Source of the DNA: a virus
Virus record (IMG/VR): IMGVR_UViG_3300035099_000321
Location: 1-32,367 of that record
DNA: 32,367 nt
Reading direction: 5' to 3' (one strand)
Position numbers and translations under genes: made by a program. Shown piece after piece: positions 14,588 to 21,755 of the stretch (the first letter of the stretch is position 1; each line of letters opens with the position of its first letter). The notes below the pieces were generated by a model, which did no database searches, was not told the origin of the DNA, and worked only from the letters and a program-made list of their open reading frames with translations.

Positions 14588-15723
14588 ATGTCATTCTCCT
14601 CAAGATTCACCATGCTCTTTAGCGTCGGACCGGTGCCTAGCAAACGAATTTTAACGGAGCTAAGCGGCTCGGACGCGCTTTGCCACAACATCGTGGAAAT
14701 CCTATCAACGAGCTGCTCAAGCCACGTTGTAACCGTTGCGGGGAGATTGTAAACATCATTGCAACCGCTAGCAGTGAAATCTATATAATCCACGTGATTA
14801 ATGCACAGATACGTCGGAGCGCAGTATCGAAGAAAGCGCAGAAATTGTGCGTCTGACCACGTGAAGACGCGGCGCGGCTTGTTTGTTACAGTAGTTTTCT
14901 CTACCAGAGGAGCAATGTCTTTTGGCCTAGCAGACGCGTTTGCTACGAGATTCCACGTTATCTCCTGCTGGTCGGGATAACAAGGGCCAGACCAGCCGTA
15001 CCTCGGCTCGTTGAACAAACCCTCGCCGCTCAAATTGCCTACACGTATTGGATACGTACGTAGAACACCGAAGACGCTACCAACGAGACAGGGCGGGCAG
15101 CCGAAGTCGGCTGCTATTGAAGACGTGGTAATATCACGAGACGTAGTAAACGGATACGAATGGCCATGATTCAATGACAAGTCAAAGCCTTGTGGACTCT
15201 CAGCCAAAACAGCGCCACCGCGTCTCAACACGTTATGAATCTCTCCGCACACGTCGCCGATAAAAGGCGAAAGCTCTGCTACATCCCTAGCTAAGCGGGC
15301 TTTGCGCAATACCTTTCTGGCCAAAGCGTATCCACCGCCCTGTTTGGTAGAACTTATGGCGTCCAAGCCCTGTTCGTCTTCGTGTCGTTTATCATCATCT
15401 TCGAGTATCGTGGCCTTCTCGTCTATAATCAAGCGCTTCTGCACGCCGTGTGTTTCGATTTCCTCTAACACGCGCTTCACGTCTAATACCGCCGTAGGGC
15501 CAATACCAAGCAACACGTCGTCGTTCAAGACGGATGACGGGAGCTGCTTTAACACGAACTTGTTACCGTCCGGATCGTAGTGTGTATGGCCAGCATTAGG
15601 AGCGAAATTGCATACCGCCATCGCCGGTGAATAATGATGGGCAAGGTAGGACGCCACCTTGCCCTTTCCCGTCGAACCCCATTGGCCGTCAATTATGATG
15701 TTTAGCTTCCCTCTCTGCAACAT
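14533..15723 (-). CDS. purZ: PurZ-like deoxy-2-aminoadenylosuccinate synthetase
   Basis: This 396-aa protein is an adenylosuccinate synthetase homologue with IIIDGQWGSTGKGKVASYLA (10-29) and APNAGHT (41-47). In PurA the loop is GDEGKGK and its Asp is catalytic; here it is GSTGKGK, with Ser17. As I recall, the Ser is typical of phage PurZ enzymes, which condense dGMP with aspartate so that host PurB can produce dZMP. AESPQGFDLSLNHGHSYPFTTSRD and the TYPIRVGN segment also match that family. It lies between SSB and the fusion enzyme in an overlapping operon. An ordinary PurA, or a PurZ0-like archaeal type, is less likely given the loop. Confidence 0.88.
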   Translation of the reverse strand: MLQRGKLNIIIDGQWGSTGKGKVASYLAHHYSPAMAVCNFAPNAGHTHYDPDGNKFVLKQLPSSVLNDDVLLGIGPTAVLDVKRVLEEIETHGVQKRLIIDEKATILEDDDKRHEDEQGLDAISSTKQGGGYALARKVLRKARLARDVAELSPFIGDVCGEIHNVLRRGGAVLAESPQGFDLSLNHGHSYPFTTSRDITTSSIAADFGCPPCLVGSVFGVLRTYPIRVGNLSGEGLFNEPRYGWSGPCYPDQQEITWNLVANASARPKDIAPLVEKTTVTNKPRRVFTWSDAQFLRFLRYCAPTYLCINHVDYIDFTASGCNDVYNLPATVTTWLEQLVDRISTMLWQSASEPLSSVKIRLLGTGPTLKSMVNLEENDIWKTVRFPTEIFLPGKLL

Positions 15724-15726
15724 GAC

Positions 15727-16590
15727 TCATCCTATCTTCAAGTTGCCAATTTCCTCTTCCCACTCCTCGCCGTTTACGTCTACCACCGCAATGTTACCCT
15801 CTGTAGACTTCACAACGCCTTTCAGTCGCTTCCCTTTCGGGTCTTCGATGGTAACCGTTTTTCCTACCATGTCTCCCGAATCCGTTTTTTCTTCGTCATC
15901 ATCCGCGCCGTGCGGTGGAAAATCCGGAACGTACCCGTCCATGCCGTACCCTGGCGACAGCTCTTCGAGCCCGTAAAGGTCTTTCACCCCGTCTAGCAGT
16001 TCTCTCGGCAGCTTAGCGCTGCGCCCACGGTCGCGTACCTTGACGCTGTACTGCTCGGAGGGCTGCTTGCTCGGTTCTCTTGTTATAATAAAATCCGTAC
16101 CGTTCACACCAAACGCGCTCTCCCCGCCGTCCTCGTCATCAAGCAGATGGTCAAGGATCGGCTCGAAGGCAGTCCTCGGTAAAGATGCTAGCTGTATTCC
16201 AGACTCTATGTCATTCATGTCCACTACGTTCAAATGGTGCATTCGCCGAGGCAACTGCATCTTACCGGCACGATGGTCGCTCTTGTGTTTGCTGTTCATA
16301 AGAGCCTTAGCGTCGGCACACGCGGCGCAGTCTCTTCCACCGCTACAATTTCCGTGGCCGTCCGGCCAGAAGTGCTTCGCTGCTTCACGGTCAATCTCCG
16401 TCGTTATAGTACCGACTTCCATGCCGTAAAACGGGCTGCTCTCGTCCTTGGATTCTTGTTTTGTTACCTCATGCTCGAACAAAAAGATGCGCCACACGTT
16501 CTTTCCGGGTTTGGCTCTTAGAACCCCGCCGCCGCCTTTTTGCTGCATACCCTCTTTTTTCCTTTTCATTCGTTCCTTGTCTATAGGCAT
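15727..16590 (-). CDS. Single-stranded DNA-binding protein, gp32-like (probable)
   Basis: This 287-aa protein has a basic N terminus, a Cys/His cluster of gp32 style (HFWPDGHGNCSGGRDCAACADAK, with Cys82, Cys88 and Cys91), and aromatic/basic beta segments (VWRIFLFEHEV). A long acidic stretch (DDDEEKTDSGD) follows, then a KOW-like C-terminal module (VGKTVTIEDPKGKRLKGVV) that is atypical for an SSB. It has a strong AAGGAGG ribosome site and is three bases from both neighbours. It should coat single strands at the fork. Confidence rests on composition and position between polymerase and helicase genes. Confidence 0.7.
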   Translation of the reverse strand: MPIDKERMKRKKEGMQQKGGGGVLRAKPGKNVWRIFLFEHEVTKQESKDESSPFYGMEVGTITTEIDREAAKHFWPDGHGNCSGGRDCAACADAKALMNSKHKSDHRAGKMQLPRRMHHLNVVDMNDIESGIQLASLPRTAFEPILDHLLDDEDGGESAFGVNGTDFIITREPSKQPSEQYSVKVRDRGRSAKLPRELLDGVKDLYGLEELSPGYGMDGYVPDFPPHGADDDEEKTDSGDMVGKTVTIEDPKGKRLKGVVKSTEGNIAVVDVNGEEWEEEIGNLKIG

Positions 16591-16593
16591 CGC

Positions 16594-16857
16594 CTACCTC
16601 CTTTTCTCTTCGTTTTGTTTAAATCTCGAAGCCACAAGGCTTGCCACACCGTCCACTTCTTTTAGTTCTTCGTTTATCTTGTTATCCACGTCCGTTTCTA
16701 GGCGAAGCATCGCCTGGCTTTTGCTCTCTCCGTCGAGCACGTCGTCCTCTAATCCGAACTCAAAGGAGTACGACTGAAACTGCCCGATTTTAAGAGTCAG
16801 TTTTTTTGTTACCCGCGCGCGCGGCGGGATTACTTGGGTTTTTCTCTTTATGGCCAT
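16594..16857 (-). CDS. Small hypothetical protein between SSB and polymerase
   Basis: This 87-aa protein starts at 16857 (MAIKRKTQ) with a purine-rich AAGGAGAGAGAG site; an earlier in-frame start at 16881 would overlap the polymerase stop. It is a basic N terminus followed by two beta-like strands (TLKIGQFQSYSFEFGLEDDV) and a charged helix (LETDVDNKINEELKEVDGV). No known motif is visible. Its place in the replication operon, three bases before SSB, suggests a replication accessory role, but function is unknown. Confidence 0.7.
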   Translation of the reverse strand: MAIKRKTQVIPPRARVTKKLTLKIGQFQSYSFEFGLEDDVLDGESKSQAMLRLETDVDNKINEELKEVDGVASLVASRFKQNEEKRR

Positions 16858-16874
16858 TGTTCTCTCTCTCTCCT

Positions 16875-19268
16875 TCACCATGTATCACTTATAGTAACGT
16901 CTACCCGAAGCTCTACGACGTACACCGGATAACGCTGCGGCAGTTTTTTTGTCATTGTGTCAACGAGCAACTCCGATACTCTTTTTACCTCGCTTGGATG
17001 CGCATCAACTATCAATGAGTCGTGCACTTGCGCAATCAAACAGCTCTTATAACCTCTGCGCACGAGCTCAGAGTCGACCTTTGTCATTGCCCAAGCCGTC
17101 ATATCCGCTGCAAACGACTGAATAGGGAAATTGCTAGCCTGTAACACCGCGGCCGTGTCTCCGCTTTTTGCCGCTGGTAAATGGCGCACTCGGCCTAGAC
17201 GGCTTCGTACAAAACCGTATTCTACAGCAAAATCGCGTTGCGCTTCTATATAACGAGACACCATTGGATAGGTTTTTCTATGACGCGCCAGTAGCGTTTT
17301 TGCGTACTTGATGTCGTCAGGTTTTTTTAAATGCCACGCCAGCTCTTTCGCTCCAATACCATACACAACGCCGAAACTAACTCTTTTCGCTTGACAACGC
17401 TGCTCGTCCGTGTAATTTTGACCGAAAATCTCCGCCGCTGTAACGCCGTGTACGTCGCCACCAGCTTTGAACACCTCTAACAACGCCGGTTCGAGGGACT
17501 CATTAGCAACTAGCATTAATTCGAGTTGCATATAATCCGCCGTTACAATGCTCCCGCCTTTGAACCTAGATACCAGCGCCTTTCTTATGTCGCTTGTTCG
17601 TTTCAACGCTTGCGCATTAAAATCGGTACAGTTCAGCCTTCCGGTAACTACATACCCTTGATGCCAATTACAACTAGTCGTACCGTCGTTTCGCAACTTT
17701 CTCATAATCTGGTCTATTACATCGAGGTCGTGCTGCATTGAACGCACGGCGGATATTTGTTTTAAAACCGGGTGTTTATCCTCTAGCGCTTCTATCACCT
17801 CTCGCCTCGTGCTAGGCGCGCCGTTTTTCGTGGTACGAAGCACGTCCAATTTCAAGACGTCGTAAAGCAGTGTACTAGTCTGCTTCGAGGACTGGAAATT
17901 GAAGACACCGTCCCGAACGCCGCATAACAGCAATGCTTCTTGTATCACGGGCTCTTTGTTCAAAGACTCCGTCGCCTCTTCGCAGCGCCGCTGAATATCG
18001 TGTCGCGTTTCGGCCATGCGCGCCCTATCTACCTTTATCCCGCGTTCCTCTATCCTCGCGAGCGTCCGCACGGCCGGTAGTGTTATTTCGTTATACAAAT
18101 CCAAGAGCTTTGAGTCTTCCTCCAACGTAGGACGCAGTGTATTTCGTATAAGACCGGTAGTAATAACGTCTCCGCTGCAATACGAGAAAAGCTCTTTATC
18201 TGGGGCGTCCGACGTTTTATTTCCGTCCGCGTCGCGCCACTGCTTCATCCAGTTGTCATACCCGCCGTACGGCGTGTACCTATGCGCCAATATCTCCAAG
18301 TTATGCAAACTCTCCTCATCTAATAGATGATGAAGCTGGTACGTGTCATCCACCAAGTTGGCTGGCTCAACCCCGAAATGAATGCGACTCCAAGCTGCCT
18401 CGAATTTAGCGTTGTGTGCTACCTTTGGAACCGGAGACCGCAGCCAGTCGGAAAACGCCCTTCTCACATCGTCTCTCACACCACCGGCAAAACTAATAAT
18501 AACAGCATCTAGCGAACCGGCCTCACACAAACCGACACACACCGGAACACCAAGCGTCGGCTCTAATTCGGTAGTTTCGAAATCAAATACCATAGGACGG
18601 CAACGCGCCGACGAGTGCTGCAGCAAAAACGCGCGTATCTCTCCACTAGTGTACAAGACCTTATAAGACATTGGCGTTACGGCGGATGCGGCCTTTTTGC
18701 CGCCTATAAACGACACCACCGATTGAAGATGCGCCGCAAAAACCCTACCATTGCTCTTTTGATGAAGAACAGCCGACGGATGGAGCATCGGTATGACCGG
18801 AATTTTCCGTAGCTTGGGCACGTGCTCTTGCATGCTGTACTCTCTGAGTACAATTCCGCCCCATTGCATGACGCTCTTTGCTCCCACGATTACGCTTGTG
18901 GCTGTTTTTCCTAGCGTAACTAACAACGCGGACGGTGGAAAGGCAAGGAGCTCTTGCACGACATTGGGAAAGCACGCTTCCACGTGATTTTTTCTGGGCT
19001 TGCGTATCTCGCCGTCGTCATCGTGAGGAAAACACCGTACAACGTTGGTAAGGCGAATCGCGTATCGGTCTAATCCGGTTTCTCTGAGTTTTTGTGTTAG
19101 CAACCTGCCAGCTGGGCCGACAAAACACTCTCCCCTTTTATCTTCTTCTGGGCCAGGAGCTTCCCCAATAAAAACTATTTCGGGCTCGTTACTTCCCCGC
19201 CCGTCTATACAAAAGGTACAGCATTTTTTGTACAGACCGCACTTCACGCAGTTTTTCGGGATAGCCAT
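16875..19268 (-). CDS. Family A DNA polymerase with N-terminal uracil-DNA glycosylase and 3'-5' exonuclease
   Basis: This 797-aa fusion begins with a family-4 UDG (1-190): Cys7, Cys10, Cys79 and Cys99 (4Fe-4S pattern), GEAPGPEED (35-43) and MLHPSAV (161-167). A DEDDy exonuclease follows: DFETT (229-233), HNAKFE (285-290) and YCSGD (363-367). The PolA core has GRLNCTDFNAQ, motif A DYMQLEL (Asp578), motif B RCQAKRVSFGVVYG (Lys628, Tyr636) and motif C QVHDSLIVD (His749, Asp750), where the usual HDE is HDS. It replicates the phage genome; in a Z-genome phage it would be the DpoZ-like polymerase. The exonuclease motif II Glu290, where Asp is usual, is worth note. The start at 19268 has a GAGGAAG site. 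Confidence 0.92.
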   Translation of the reverse strand: MAIPKNCVKCGLYKKCCTFCIDGRGSNEPEIVFIGEAPGPEEDKRGECFVGPAGRLLTQKLRETGLDRYAIRLTNVVRCFPHDDDGEIRKPRKNHVEACFPNVVQELLAFPPSALLVTLGKTATSVIVGAKSVMQWGGIVLREYSMQEHVPKLRKIPVIPMLHPSAVLHQKSNGRVFAAHLQSVVSFIGGKKAASAVTPMSYKVLYTSGEIRAFLLQHSSARCRPMVFDFETTELEPTLGVPVCVGLCEAGSLDAVIISFAGGVRDDVRRAFSDWLRSPVPKVAHNAKFEAAWSRIHFGVEPANLVDDTYQLHHLLDEESLHNLEILAHRYTPYGGYDNWMKQWRDADGNKTSDAPDKELFSYCSGDVITTGLIRNTLRPTLEEDSKLLDLYNEITLPAVRTLARIEERGIKVDRARMAETRHDIQRRCEEATESLNKEPVIQEALLLCGVRDGVFNFQSSKQTSTLLYDVLKLDVLRTTKNGAPSTRREVIEALEDKHPVLKQISAVRSMQHDLDVIDQIMRKLRNDGTTSCNWHQGYVVTGRLNCTDFNAQALKRTSDIRKALVSRFKGGSIVTADYMQLELMLVANESLEPALLEVFKAGGDVHGVTAAEIFGQNYTDEQRCQAKRVSFGVVYGIGAKELAWHLKKPDDIKYAKTLLARHRKTYPMVSRYIEAQRDFAVEYGFVRSRLGRVRHLPAAKSGDTAAVLQASNFPIQSFAADMTAWAMTKVDSELVRRGYKSCLIAQVHDSLIVDAHPSEVKRVSELLVDTMTKKLPQRYPVYVVELRVDVTISDTW

Positions 19269-19764
19269 TTTTTATTCTTCCTCTGACGGTACAAAGAATC
19301 TTGCTACCACGTATCCTGCTTATCCTGCATTTTGCAGCAGCGTCGTTGACGGGCTTCCGACTTCCTCGTAATACATAAATAACGTACCAATACAAGAAGC
19401 GAAGGTCGGCGCGCTTCATGCCAGCTGTAGCGCTGTAAAGCGACGTGAGTCGCTCCGCGTTCACTGATTCATCGTCAACGTCTTCCTCAACCCAGCTAAA
19501 GCTAGCCGTGCTTCTATACGAACGCTCCAATTGCCTGCGTCTTCTCTCCCTCTTAATCCACCGAAACGCCCGCCGCATCATTGACACAAAGATATAACCG
19601 TCGCTACCGCGTAAATGAAACTCTCGCTCCACGCCGAATAACAATAAATCAGAGAACAACTCATCCGCTAATTGCTTCGGCGCCGTCAAATTAGCAACAG
19701 TCCGCGCAATCGAAACTAATGTCGCTTCTCTCGTTTGCCTTTGCACATCGGCCAGAATCCGCAC
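19189..19764 (-). CDS. Hypothetical basic protein, possibly sigma-factor-like
   Basis: This protein is up to 191 aa; the start is uncertain, with GTG at 19764 or 19746 and no strong ribosome site. PKQLADELFSDLLLFGVERE and GYIFVSMMRRAFRWIKRERR resemble a sigma region 2 layout, and the C-terminal NDAAAKCRISRIRGSKILC resembles a helix-turn-helix. The resemblance is weak. It overlaps the polymerase by 80 bases and the Cas4-like gene by 49, so its place in this tight operon is secure even if the function is not. It could equally be an unrelated DNA-binding protein. Confidence 0.55.
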   Translation of the reverse strand: MRILADVQRQTREATLVSIARTVANLTAPKQLADELFSDLLLFGVEREFHLRGSDGYIFVSMMRRAFRWIKRERRRRQLERSYRSTASFSWVEEDVDDESVNAERLTSLYSATAGMKRADLRFLYWYVIYVLRGSRKPVNDAAAKCRISRIRGSKILCTVRGRIKNGYPEKLREVRSVQKMLYLLYRRAGK

Positions 19765-20486
19765 CTCTCAGGACTGCAAGTGTACACGATAGAAGCATCG
19801 CACATAGGAAAAGCGCCTCTGCTAATAGCATCCGCTACACTAGTTACTACCTGCTCTACAATAAAGAGCCTAGAAGCGTCAACTTTGCTAGGCACCCTGC
19901 CCACGGTTCGAGCAGACGAAGACGCGGATTTTAACAAAAAAACGAACGATACTTTTTCCTTTTTTTCGGCCAACGCGTACATGCCAAGCTGTAAATCAAC
20001 ATCGGCATCGCGCTGCGTTTTCGGTCTGCCTACTACCTTGTAATCAATAACAGAGTCTTCTTCGACGAGGTCTGGAAACATCTGCACCGGCACGCCGTTT
20101 ATATCAACACAAACCTCTTGCTCCGCCTTTACCGGCTTTATTTCCGGCGCCAGAAGTGTCATGTAGTTCTTGATGATATTCTCGCCGCGCGAAAGCACGG
20201 ACTTCTCATCCTCTCCTTCCCAATCGCCTATTTCCCGTTTGTTTTCAGAGAAAAGGTCTTTAAACACAGTCAACATGAACGAGGTCTCTAAATCCTGCTG
20301 CTTTTCTATCTTGTGTTGATTATTGATTTTAAGCACCTCGTGATGCGTTCCGCCTTCTACCAGCGCTAAAGGCGGCGCGACGCGGATATTCTCTACATAC
20401 GCGTAGTAGTAAGCGCGCGGACACCGTAAATACGAGGACACTTGCGTAGGAGACAAATGTCCTTTCGGTAACTCATAAATAGCCAT
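19716..20486 (-). CDS. Cas4-like PD-(D/E)XK nuclease with iron-sulphur cluster
   Basis: This 256-aa protein has LSPTQVSSYLRCPRAYYY (Cys22), GTHHEVL (His49), FPDL (Asp139), VIDYKV (Asp148, Lys150) and QLGMY (QxxxY). Three C-terminal cysteines, Cys237, Cys242 and Cys248 (CSPERCGFWPMC), complete a 4Fe-4S cluster with Cys22, as in Cas4/AddB-type RecB-family exonucleases. It likely processes DNA ends in phage recombination or replication. Similar nucleases are common in phage replication operons, and no CRISPR array is nearby. The start at 20486 has an AAGGGG site. Confidence 0.88.
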   Translation of the reverse strand: MAIYELPKGHLSPTQVSSYLRCPRAYYYAYVENIRVAPPLALVEGGTHHEVLKINNQHKIEKQQDLETSFMLTVFKDLFSENKREIGDWEGEDEKSVLSRGENIIKNYMTLLAPEIKPVKAEQEVCVDINGVPVQMFPDLVEEDSVIDYKVVGRPKTQRDADVDLQLGMYALAEKKEKVSFVFLLKSASSSARTVGRVPSKVDASRLFIVEQVVTSVADAISRGAFPMCDASIVYTCSPERCGFWPMCKGKREKRH

Positions 20487-20973
20487 TTCTTTCCCCTTTC
20501 TGCAATAGCCGTTGCGCCTCTCTGGCTTCGGCCTCGGATAATGAACGAAGGCATTCTTCGCTTACCAAACCGCCAGTTACTAATAACAAACGAGCATCTC
20601 TGTTACCGGCCTGTCGAAGTAACGCTTTTTGCTCCTCGACAGTCAAACCGGCATCGCATACCGGAACCCTGCTTTCATATCTCAAAAAGCGCTCTTCCGC
20701 TGCCTTGGTATGCAACGCCGCTAATGGCGGATACGGCATGTTGAACAGCTTGTAACACACATCCTCCGGTAAACACAAAAACTGCACGAGCAGGTACCGC
20801 TTGATTTCCACGATGTCCCTGCTGTTTAGAAAAGAGCATAGCGGCAACATCGCCTTGCGCTGAATTTTGCCGCAAATCCACTTTCTCAAACCTAGACGAG
20901 ACGCGACGAGAAGCTCGTACAACGCCACCGCGTCAAACAAACGATGCTCTATCAATGAGCTGAGCTGTAGCAT
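20473..20973 (-). CDS. Hypothetical protein under the G-rich leader, first gene of the replication operon
   Basis: This 166-aa protein is helical: LFDAVALYELLVASRLGLRKW, then DIVEIKRYLLVQFLCLPEDVCYKLF. Its C-terminal half looks like a separate charged module (GLTVEEQKALLRQAGNRD, LSEAEAREAQRLLQK). I do not recognise the family and see no catalytic motif or HD phosphohydrolase signature. Its start codon follows the G-tract element at 20980-21002 by six bases, and the Shine-Dalgarno GGAGG lies within that element, so its translation may be controlled. Confidence 0.7.
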   Translation of the reverse strand: MLQLSSLIEHRLFDAVALYELLVASRLGLRKWICGKIQRKAMLPLCSFLNSRDIVEIKRYLLVQFLCLPEDVCYKLFNMPYPPLAALHTKAAEERFLRYESRVPVCDAGLTVEEQKALLRQAGNRDARLLLVTGGLVSEECLRSLSEAEAREAQRLLQKGERNGYL

Positions 20974-20979
20974 CCGCTA

Positions 20980-21002
20980 CCCCTCCCCCATACCCCCTCC
21001 CC
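20980..21002 (-). promoter_or_regulatory. Putative G-quadruplex containing the ribosome site of the replication operon
   Basis: The mRNA-sense strand reads G4-A-G5-TAT-G5-A-G4, then TAGCGG and the ATG at 20973. Four G-tracts with 1-3-1 base loops satisfy the quadruplex rule, and the same pattern is in the terS leader (7247-7270). The only plausible Shine-Dalgarno (GGAGG) is formed by the third and fourth tracts, so folding would hide it from the ribosome. No T-run or alternative ribosome site is visible. Actual folding needs experimental proof. Confidence 0.6.
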
Positions 21003-21077
21003 ATCCGGAAAAGGAGGATACGGGGTGTGAGATATGAGGACCTTAGGACCTCGGGACCTTAGGACCTTAGGCCCTAA
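20992..21077. repeat. Operon-leader repeat, copy 2: conserved spacer plus 5 x 8-bp array
   Basis: Positions 21038-21077 are five in-phase 8-bp units: GGACCTTA, GGACCTCG, GGACCTTA, GGACCTTA, GGCCCTAA. The spacer (CATCCGGAAAAGGAG, GGGGTGTGAGATATGAG) matches copy 1 at 7260-7376 with few changes. Copy 1 has three more units. The copy lies between the 97-aa gene and the first replication gene and is the only non-coding module shared by the two operon starts. The remaining 20 bases to 21097 show nothing clear. Confidence 0.85.
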
Positions 21078-21097
21078 TTTCCCAATAGAAACGGCGC

Positions 21098-21391
21098 TTA
21101 TGTAACATCTAATACGAAATCGCATTGCTCTACTAGAATTGACTCGTTTATCAGATTAGCCCAATACGAAGACAACCGGCCCACTTTGGCATTTGAAAGA
21201 GCGCCTATTAGTGATATTTCCATTAAGCCCGCCTGTTTCATTTCGTCTGTAACTCGAATAACCTCGAATTTACACGCAGCCGCGTGTAAGAAGACAAATT
21301 TTCCGCGTCGCTTCGGGTCGGCGTGTATTATAACCTTATCCGGTCGCGCGCATAATACACGGTCTCCGACTTTAAAACTACTGGCTGTCAT
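21098..21391 (-). CDS. Small hypothetical protein, beta-rich
   Basis: This 97-aa protein starts at 21391 with AAGGG eight bases upstream. It opens FKVGDRVLCARPDKVI, an SH3/KOW-like beta-barrel start, with FVFLHAAACKFEVIRVTD and a C-terminal LVEQCDFVLDVT. No known family is certain. It overlaps the zinc-ribbon gene by 14 bases and is the last gene before the leader repeat, so its transcript may end there. A role in regulation or host interaction is only a guess. Confidence 0.65.
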   Translation of the reverse strand: MTASSFKVGDRVLCARPDKVIIHADPKRRGKFVFLHAAACKFEVIRVTDEMKQAGLMEISLIGALSNAKVGRLSSYWANLINESILVEQCDFVLDVT

Positions 21392-21677
21392 TTTTCTTGC
21401 CCTTAATAACAGGTTCCGTGTTTTTGATTGGAATTCTTGCGTTCCATACGACCGGTGTATCAGCTGCTCCGCAATGTCCGGTTATAGTTTTGAAGCGCTT
21501 TTGTACGTCGAGTAAAAATTCCTCTACACAAGAATTACACAACGTCCTCTTACCACGATAGCTAACGCGGCCCGGTTTGCCGCCCGGTAGTATTTGCTCA
21601 AGTGAGAACTGCAAGTTCTCGTAGACTTCTACTCCTTTTATCACTTCGTCATTTCCGCACCTTTCGCACCTTGACAT
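21378..21677 (-). CDS. Small zinc-ribbon-like protein
   Basis: This 99-aa protein has two CxxC pairs: CERCGN at residue 4 and LCNSCVEEFL about 45 residues later, the spacing expected of a zinc ribbon. It has a strong GGAAAGGAGAG ribosome site. The rest is basic and short, ending KNTEPVIKGKKNDSQ. Such proteins are often DNA- or RNA-binding regulators. It is co-transcribed with the 97-aa gene. The exact family is not recognised. Confidence 0.7.
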   Translation of the reverse strand: MSRCERCGNDEVIKGVEVYENLQFSLEQILPGGKPGRVSYRGKRTLCNSCVEEFLLDVQKRFKTITGHCGAADTPVVWNARIPIKNTEPVIKGKKNDSQ

Positions 21678-21725
21678 ACTTCTCTCCTTTCCCTCCGGTT
21701 TTAAATAAAATAACGGACGGCGTCC

Positions 21726-21741
21726 ACGTTATAAATAACGT
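21726..21741. promoter_or_regulatory. Perfect 16-bp palindrome, possible operator or promoter site
   Basis: ACGTTATAAATAACGT is a perfect 7-bp inverted repeat with an AA centre, in the short gap between the 103-aa gene and the zinc-ribbon gene. It lies 49 bases upstream of the zinc-ribbon start, followed by an A/T-rich stretch that could be a promoter. It looks like a dimeric operator. No related site was noticed elsewhere in the window. Confidence 0.45.
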
Positions 21742-21755
21742 ACGATATAAGAGTT

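Noticed and set aside
14533-15723. Ordinary host-like PurA captured by the phage
   Set aside because: The catalytic Asp of the GDEGKGK loop is Ser in GSTGKGK, and the gene is embedded in a phage nucleotide/replication operon.
19716-20486. Cas4-like gene as part of a CRISPR system
   Set aside because: No array, Cas1 or Cas2; Cas4-like nucleases are common in phage replication operons.
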